Below are positions 29,177-31,981 of a stretch of 31,981 nt of DNA, piece by piece. The position numbers and the translations under genes were made by a program. Position 1 is the stretch's first letter; each line of letters opens with the position of its first letter. This DNA is from CAZFVY01 sp964522665 (GTDB lineage Bacteria; Verrucomicrobiota; Verrucomicrobiia; Limisphaerales; CAZFVY01): positions 1-31,981 of the forward strand of contig CAZFVY010000086.1 in the NCBI GenBank assembly GCA_964522665.1, in the 5' to 3' direction. The notes under the pieces are model-generated. The model was not told the origin of the DNA, did not search any database, and saw nothing but the letters and a program-made list of their open reading frames with translations.

Positions 29177-31833
29177 CCATCAACGGCGTGGCGCGTGAAT
29201 TAACGGAGGGCACAACGATCCTGCGCGCGCTCCAGGCGAGCGGCCTCAACCTGCCGTCCCTGTGCGATGATCCGCGCCTGAAACCAATCGCGGCCTGCCG
29301 CCTCTGCGTCGTCCAAGTCGCGGGCGTGGCGCGACCGGTTACGGCGTGCGACACGCCGCTGGCCCCGGGAATGGTGATCCGGACGGACACGCCGGAACTC
29401 GAGGAGCTGCGGCGGACTAATCTGCAATTGCTGGCCACGCGCCATCGCCGCGCGGCGACGGAGTGTGATTCGCGCGGCGCCGGGCAAAGCGGCGCCGGAC
29501 CGGCCGGGCCGGCGTCAGGCGCGCCGATGGCTCTGGACCTGGTGGATGATTCGCACCCCTACATCCGCGTCGATATGTCCAGTTGCATCAACTGTTATCG
29601 GTGCGTCCGCATTTGTGACGAGGTACAGGGGCAATCCGTCTGGCGGGTCTGGGGGCGCGGCGACGCGACCCGGATCGTGCCCGATTCCGGCACGACGTTG
29701 CGCGCCAGCTCCTGCGTCAGTTGCGGGGCGTGCGCGGACACGTGCCCGACGGGCGCGCTCGAGGATAAGACGCTGCTCGCGTTCGGCGCGCCCAGCGCTT
29801 GGACCCGCACGACGTGCCCTTATTGCGGGGTTGGTTGTGAAATGCTGGTCGGCGCCCGCGGCCAGCGCATCGTCCAAATCAAGCCCGCGCTCGACGCGCC
29901 GGTGAACCAAGGCCATCTCTGCGTGAAAGGACGCTACGCCTTCGAGTTCACGCGCGCGCCCGATCGGGTTACGCGGCCGATGATCCGCGCTCCGGGCGAC
30001 GCCTGGCGGACAGTTTCATGGGCGGAGGCGATTGCTTACACCGCGGACAAACTCCGCGCCATCGTGGCGCGCCACGGCGCCGACAGCGTCGGCGTGCTCG
30101 GGTCCGCGCGCGGCACGAACGAGGAGAATTACCTCGCGCAGAAATTCGCGCGGGTCGTTCTGGGTACGAACAACGTCGATTGCTGCGCCCGCGTCTGTCA
30201 CGCGCCCACGGCGACGGCGATGAAAGCCATGTTCGGCACGGGGGCGGCGACCAATTCCTTCGACGACATCGAAAGGGCGGGCGGCTTTCTGCTCTGCGGC
30301 GCGAACGCCACGGAGAACCATCCGGTGGTCGGCGCGCGGATCAAGCAAGCCGTCCGGCGCGGCGCGAAGTTGATCGTGATCGATCCGCGGCGAATCGATC
30401 TGGCGCGCTACGCGGACGTTCACCTGGCGTTGCGGCCCGGCACGAACGTGCCGCTGCTCAACGCCTTCGCGTCCGTCATCGTCGAGGAGCGACTATTTGA
30501 CCCTGGGGCGATCGCCGAACGGGTGGCCGAGTGGGACGAGTTCCAAACGTTCATTCGTGACTACGCGCCCGAAAACGTGGCCGCGCTTTGCGGCGTGGAA
30601 GCGCCACTCATTCGGCAGGCCGCGCGGCTCTACGCGACCACCCGGCCGATGATGTGCTTCCACGGCTTGGGCGTCACCGAGCATACGCAGGGGACCGAAG
30701 GAGTCATGTGCCTGGCGAACCTCGCCCTGCTCACCGGGAATTTTGGCAAACCCGGCGGCGGCGTGAACCCGTTGCGCGGACAGAACAATGTGCAAGGTTC
30801 CGCGCACATGGGTTGCGAGCCGGGCAAGCTCACCGGCTACGTCGGCCTCGACGAGGGCCGCGCGCGGTTCGAGGCGGCGTGGCAAACGCGCCTGCCCGCC
30901 AAGCCAGGCCTGAATTTGATGGAAATGATTGACGCCGCCGGCGCCGGCTCGCTCCAGGCGCTCTGGGCGATCGGTTACGACGTGGCGCTGACCAATCCGA
31001 ACGCCCGCGCCACGATCGAATCGTTGCAAGCCCTGCCCCTGGTGATCGTGCAGGACCTGTTCCTGAACGAATTGGCGCGCGAGTGCGGCCACGTGTTCCT
31101 GCCGGCGTGCTCTTCTTACGAGAAAGACGGCACGTTCATGAACGCCGAGCGCCGGGTCCAGCGCGTCCGCGCGGCCATCGAGCCATTGGGCGAGGCCAAG
31201 CCGGATTGGGAAATCATTTGCGAGCTGGCGCGCGCGCTGGGCCGGGGCGAGGCGTTCAACTTCTTCACCGCCGAGGAAATCTGGGAGGAGATCCGGACCG
31301 TGTGGCCGGCGGGCCGAGGGATCACCTACGCGCGGCTGGATCGCGGCGGCCTCCAATGGCCGTGCCCCGCGGAGGACCATCCCGGCACGACCGTGCTCCA
31401 CTCGGAATCGTTCACCGACGGCCCGCGCGCGCCGTTGAAACGGGTGACTTTCACCGCGACCGCGGAAACGATTTCACCGGAATTTCCTTTCCTCCTGACC
31501 ACTGGCCGCACGCTCTTCCAATTCAACGCCGGAACCATGACCATGCGCACCGCCAACGCCGAATTGCGCCCCACGGACACGCTTGACCTCAACCCGGCCG
31601 ACGCGCAACGCCTCGGTCTGCGCGAGGGCGAATTGGCGCGCGCCCGCAGCCGCCACGGCGAGGCGACCCTACCGGTGCGGCTCGACCCCTCCGTCAAGCC
31701 CGGCGAAATTTTCGCGACCTTCCACACTACGCGCGCGCTCCTGAACCGACTGACGAGCCCGGAACGCGACCGCTTCACGCAAACGCCGGAATACAAGGTC
31801 GTCGCGGTCGGCGTCGAAAAAGCGCCGGCCTGA
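29164..31833 (+). CDS. fdhF: Formate dehydrogenase catalytic (alpha) subunit, molybdopterin-dependent, Cys type
   Basis: 889 residues. A 2Fe-2S domain (Cys34, 45, 48, 62) is followed by a degenerate spacer where a His-Cys3 cluster domain normally lies. Two 4Fe-4S clusters come next (CINCYRCVRIC at 141-151, CVSCGACADTC at 184-194), then the oxidoreductase 4Fe-4S (Cys218, 221, 225, 253). The Mo/W-bis-MGD core has Cys345-His346 in NNVDCCARVCHAPT, so cysteine rather than selenocysteine is the metal ligand. The C-terminal dinucleotide-binding domain runs from about 775 (FPFLLTTGRTLFQFNAGTMT). It oxidises formate to CO2 (or the reverse) and passes electrons to the NuoEF-like subunit encoded just upstream. 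No FdhD or molybdenum-cofactor gene is visible in the window. The protein is cytoplasmic, with no Tat signal. Confidence 0.92.
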   Translation: MVAVTINGVARELTEGTTILRALQASGLNLPSLCDDPRLKPIAACRLCVVQVAGVARPVTACDTPLAPGMVIRTDTPELEELRRTNLQLLATRHRRAATECDSRGAGQSGAGPAGPASGAPMALDLVDDSHPYIRVDMSSCINCYRCVRICDEVQGQSVWRVWGRGDATRIVPDSGTTLRASSCVSCGACADTCPTGALEDKTLLAFGAPSAWTRTTCPYCGVGCEMLVGARGQRIVQIKPALDAPVNQGHLCVKGRYAFEFTRAPDRVTRPMIRAPGDAWRTVSWAEAIAYTADKLRAIVARHGADSVGVLGSARGTNEENYLAQKFARVVLGTNNVDCCARVCHAPTATAMKAMFGTGAATNSFDDIERAGGFLLCGANATENHPVVGARIKQAVRRGAKLIVIDPRRIDLARYADVHLALRPGTNVPLLNAFASVIVEERLFDPGAIAERVAEWDEFQTFIRDYAPENVAALCGVEAPLIRQAARLYATTRPMMCFHGLGVTEHTQGTEGVMCLANLALLTGNFGKPGGGVNPLRGQNNVQGSAHMGCEPGKLTGYVGLDEGRARFEAAWQTRLPAKPGLNLMEMIDAAGAGSLQALWAIGYDVALTNPNARATIESLQALPLVIVQDLFLNELARECGHVFLPACSSYEKDGTFMNAERRVQRVRAAIEPLGEAKPDWEIICELARALGRGEAFNFFTAEEIWEEIRTVWPAGRGITYARLDRGGLQWPCPAEDHPGTTVLHSESFTDGPRAPLKRVTFTATAETISPEFPFLLTTGRTLFQFNAGTMTMRTANAELRPTDTLDLNPADAQRLGLREGELARARSRHGEATLPVRLDPSVKPGEIFATFHTTRALLNRLTSPERDRFTQTPEYKVVAVGVEKAPA

Positions 31834-31981
31834 ATTCAGGGCAAACGCATCTAAATGCTGCCGTGCGAGTCGTGTCGGACCGTTTTTTGAGCAGGGGTCG
31901 CTTCGTTCGGTTTTAGGAAACGATCTAGTGAAAGAATCCTGGAGGGATTCCGTCCCAAAGCCCAAGGTTGTCCCGCGCCGC
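31834..31981. other. Intergenic tail to window edge
   Basis: A T6 run at about 31883-31888 follows only a weak stem. An open GTG frame from about 31928 runs to the edge (it would read VKESWRDSVPKP), but it is too short to judge and may be repetitive intergenic DNA. No gene is claimed. Confidence 0.4.

Noticed and set aside
30166..30220. Possible selenocysteine site in the formate dehydrogenase
   Set aside because: The metal-ligand codon in the CARVCH motif is TGT (Cys), not TGA, and the frame is open throughout.
31875..31890. A rho-independent terminator after the formate dehydrogenase operon
   Set aside because: A T6 run is present, but the preceding bases form only a stem of about three pairs.

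Overview
The window is GC-rich, gene-dense bacterial DNA. It most likely comes from a member of the Verrucomicrobiota, probably a Pedosphaera/Limisphaerales-type lineage. The grounds are family content only: three H-X9-DG type pseudopilins plus a fourth cut by the window edge, a planctomycete-type cytochrome (PSD1/DUF1549/DUF1553) protein paired with a Tat-exported DUF1501 protein, an ECF sigma factor with a membrane-anchored C-terminal extension, and a HEAT-repeat protein of a style common in that phylum. I see no rRNA, tRNA, CRISPR array, insertion sequence or phage gene.

Bases 1-5060 (minus strand) hold a regulator-led cluster. It has a BlaI/MecI-type repressor with two exact TACA-NN-TGTA operators over its own promoter, an overlapping 880-residue M56 (BlaR1-like) membrane metalloprotease, and three paralogous pseudopilin genes (the last is cut by the window edge). 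The M56 protein has no visible penicillin-binding sensor. In that place it carries two tandem copies of an unfamiliar domain. Bases 5100-8450 (plus) are accessory: a decayed 3' end of a SHOCT-domain gene, a Uma2-type nuclease-fold gene, the intact SHOCT gene, a HEAT-repeat gene, and a HigB/HigA-type toxin-antitoxin pair with a clear promoter and operator.

Bases 8760-13812 carry the PSD1 cytochrome and DUF1501 pair, two bases apart. Bases 14146-16122 (minus) encode a single protein that joins a BadF-type amino-sugar kinase to a MurQ etherase, which would be two successive steps of MurNAc recycling. Then come uvrA (16357-19065), a TetR regulator, and an hpnH-like radical SAM gene whose promoter spacer contains a TetR-type palindrome. 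An ECF sigma factor with a C-terminal transmembrane extension is followed four bases later by another pseudopilin. On the minus strand cutA overlaps a lactate permease gene by four bases.

After a secreted protein of unknown function and a YgjP/DUF45 metallopeptidase, the window ends with a two-gene NAD-linked formate dehydrogenase. It consists of a fused NuoE-like/NuoF-like diaphorase subunit (27662-29176) and a Cys-type molybdopterin catalytic subunit (29164-31833). The catalytic subunit has lost most of the His-Cys3 iron-sulfur motif usually found after its 2Fe-2S domain.

The most noteworthy items are the M56 protease with duplicated sensor-position domains and pseudopilin neighbours, the kinase-MurQ fusion, the TetR operator at hpnH, and the altered iron-sulfur layout of the formate dehydrogenase. 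All family assignments come from reading motifs by eye. No database search was run.
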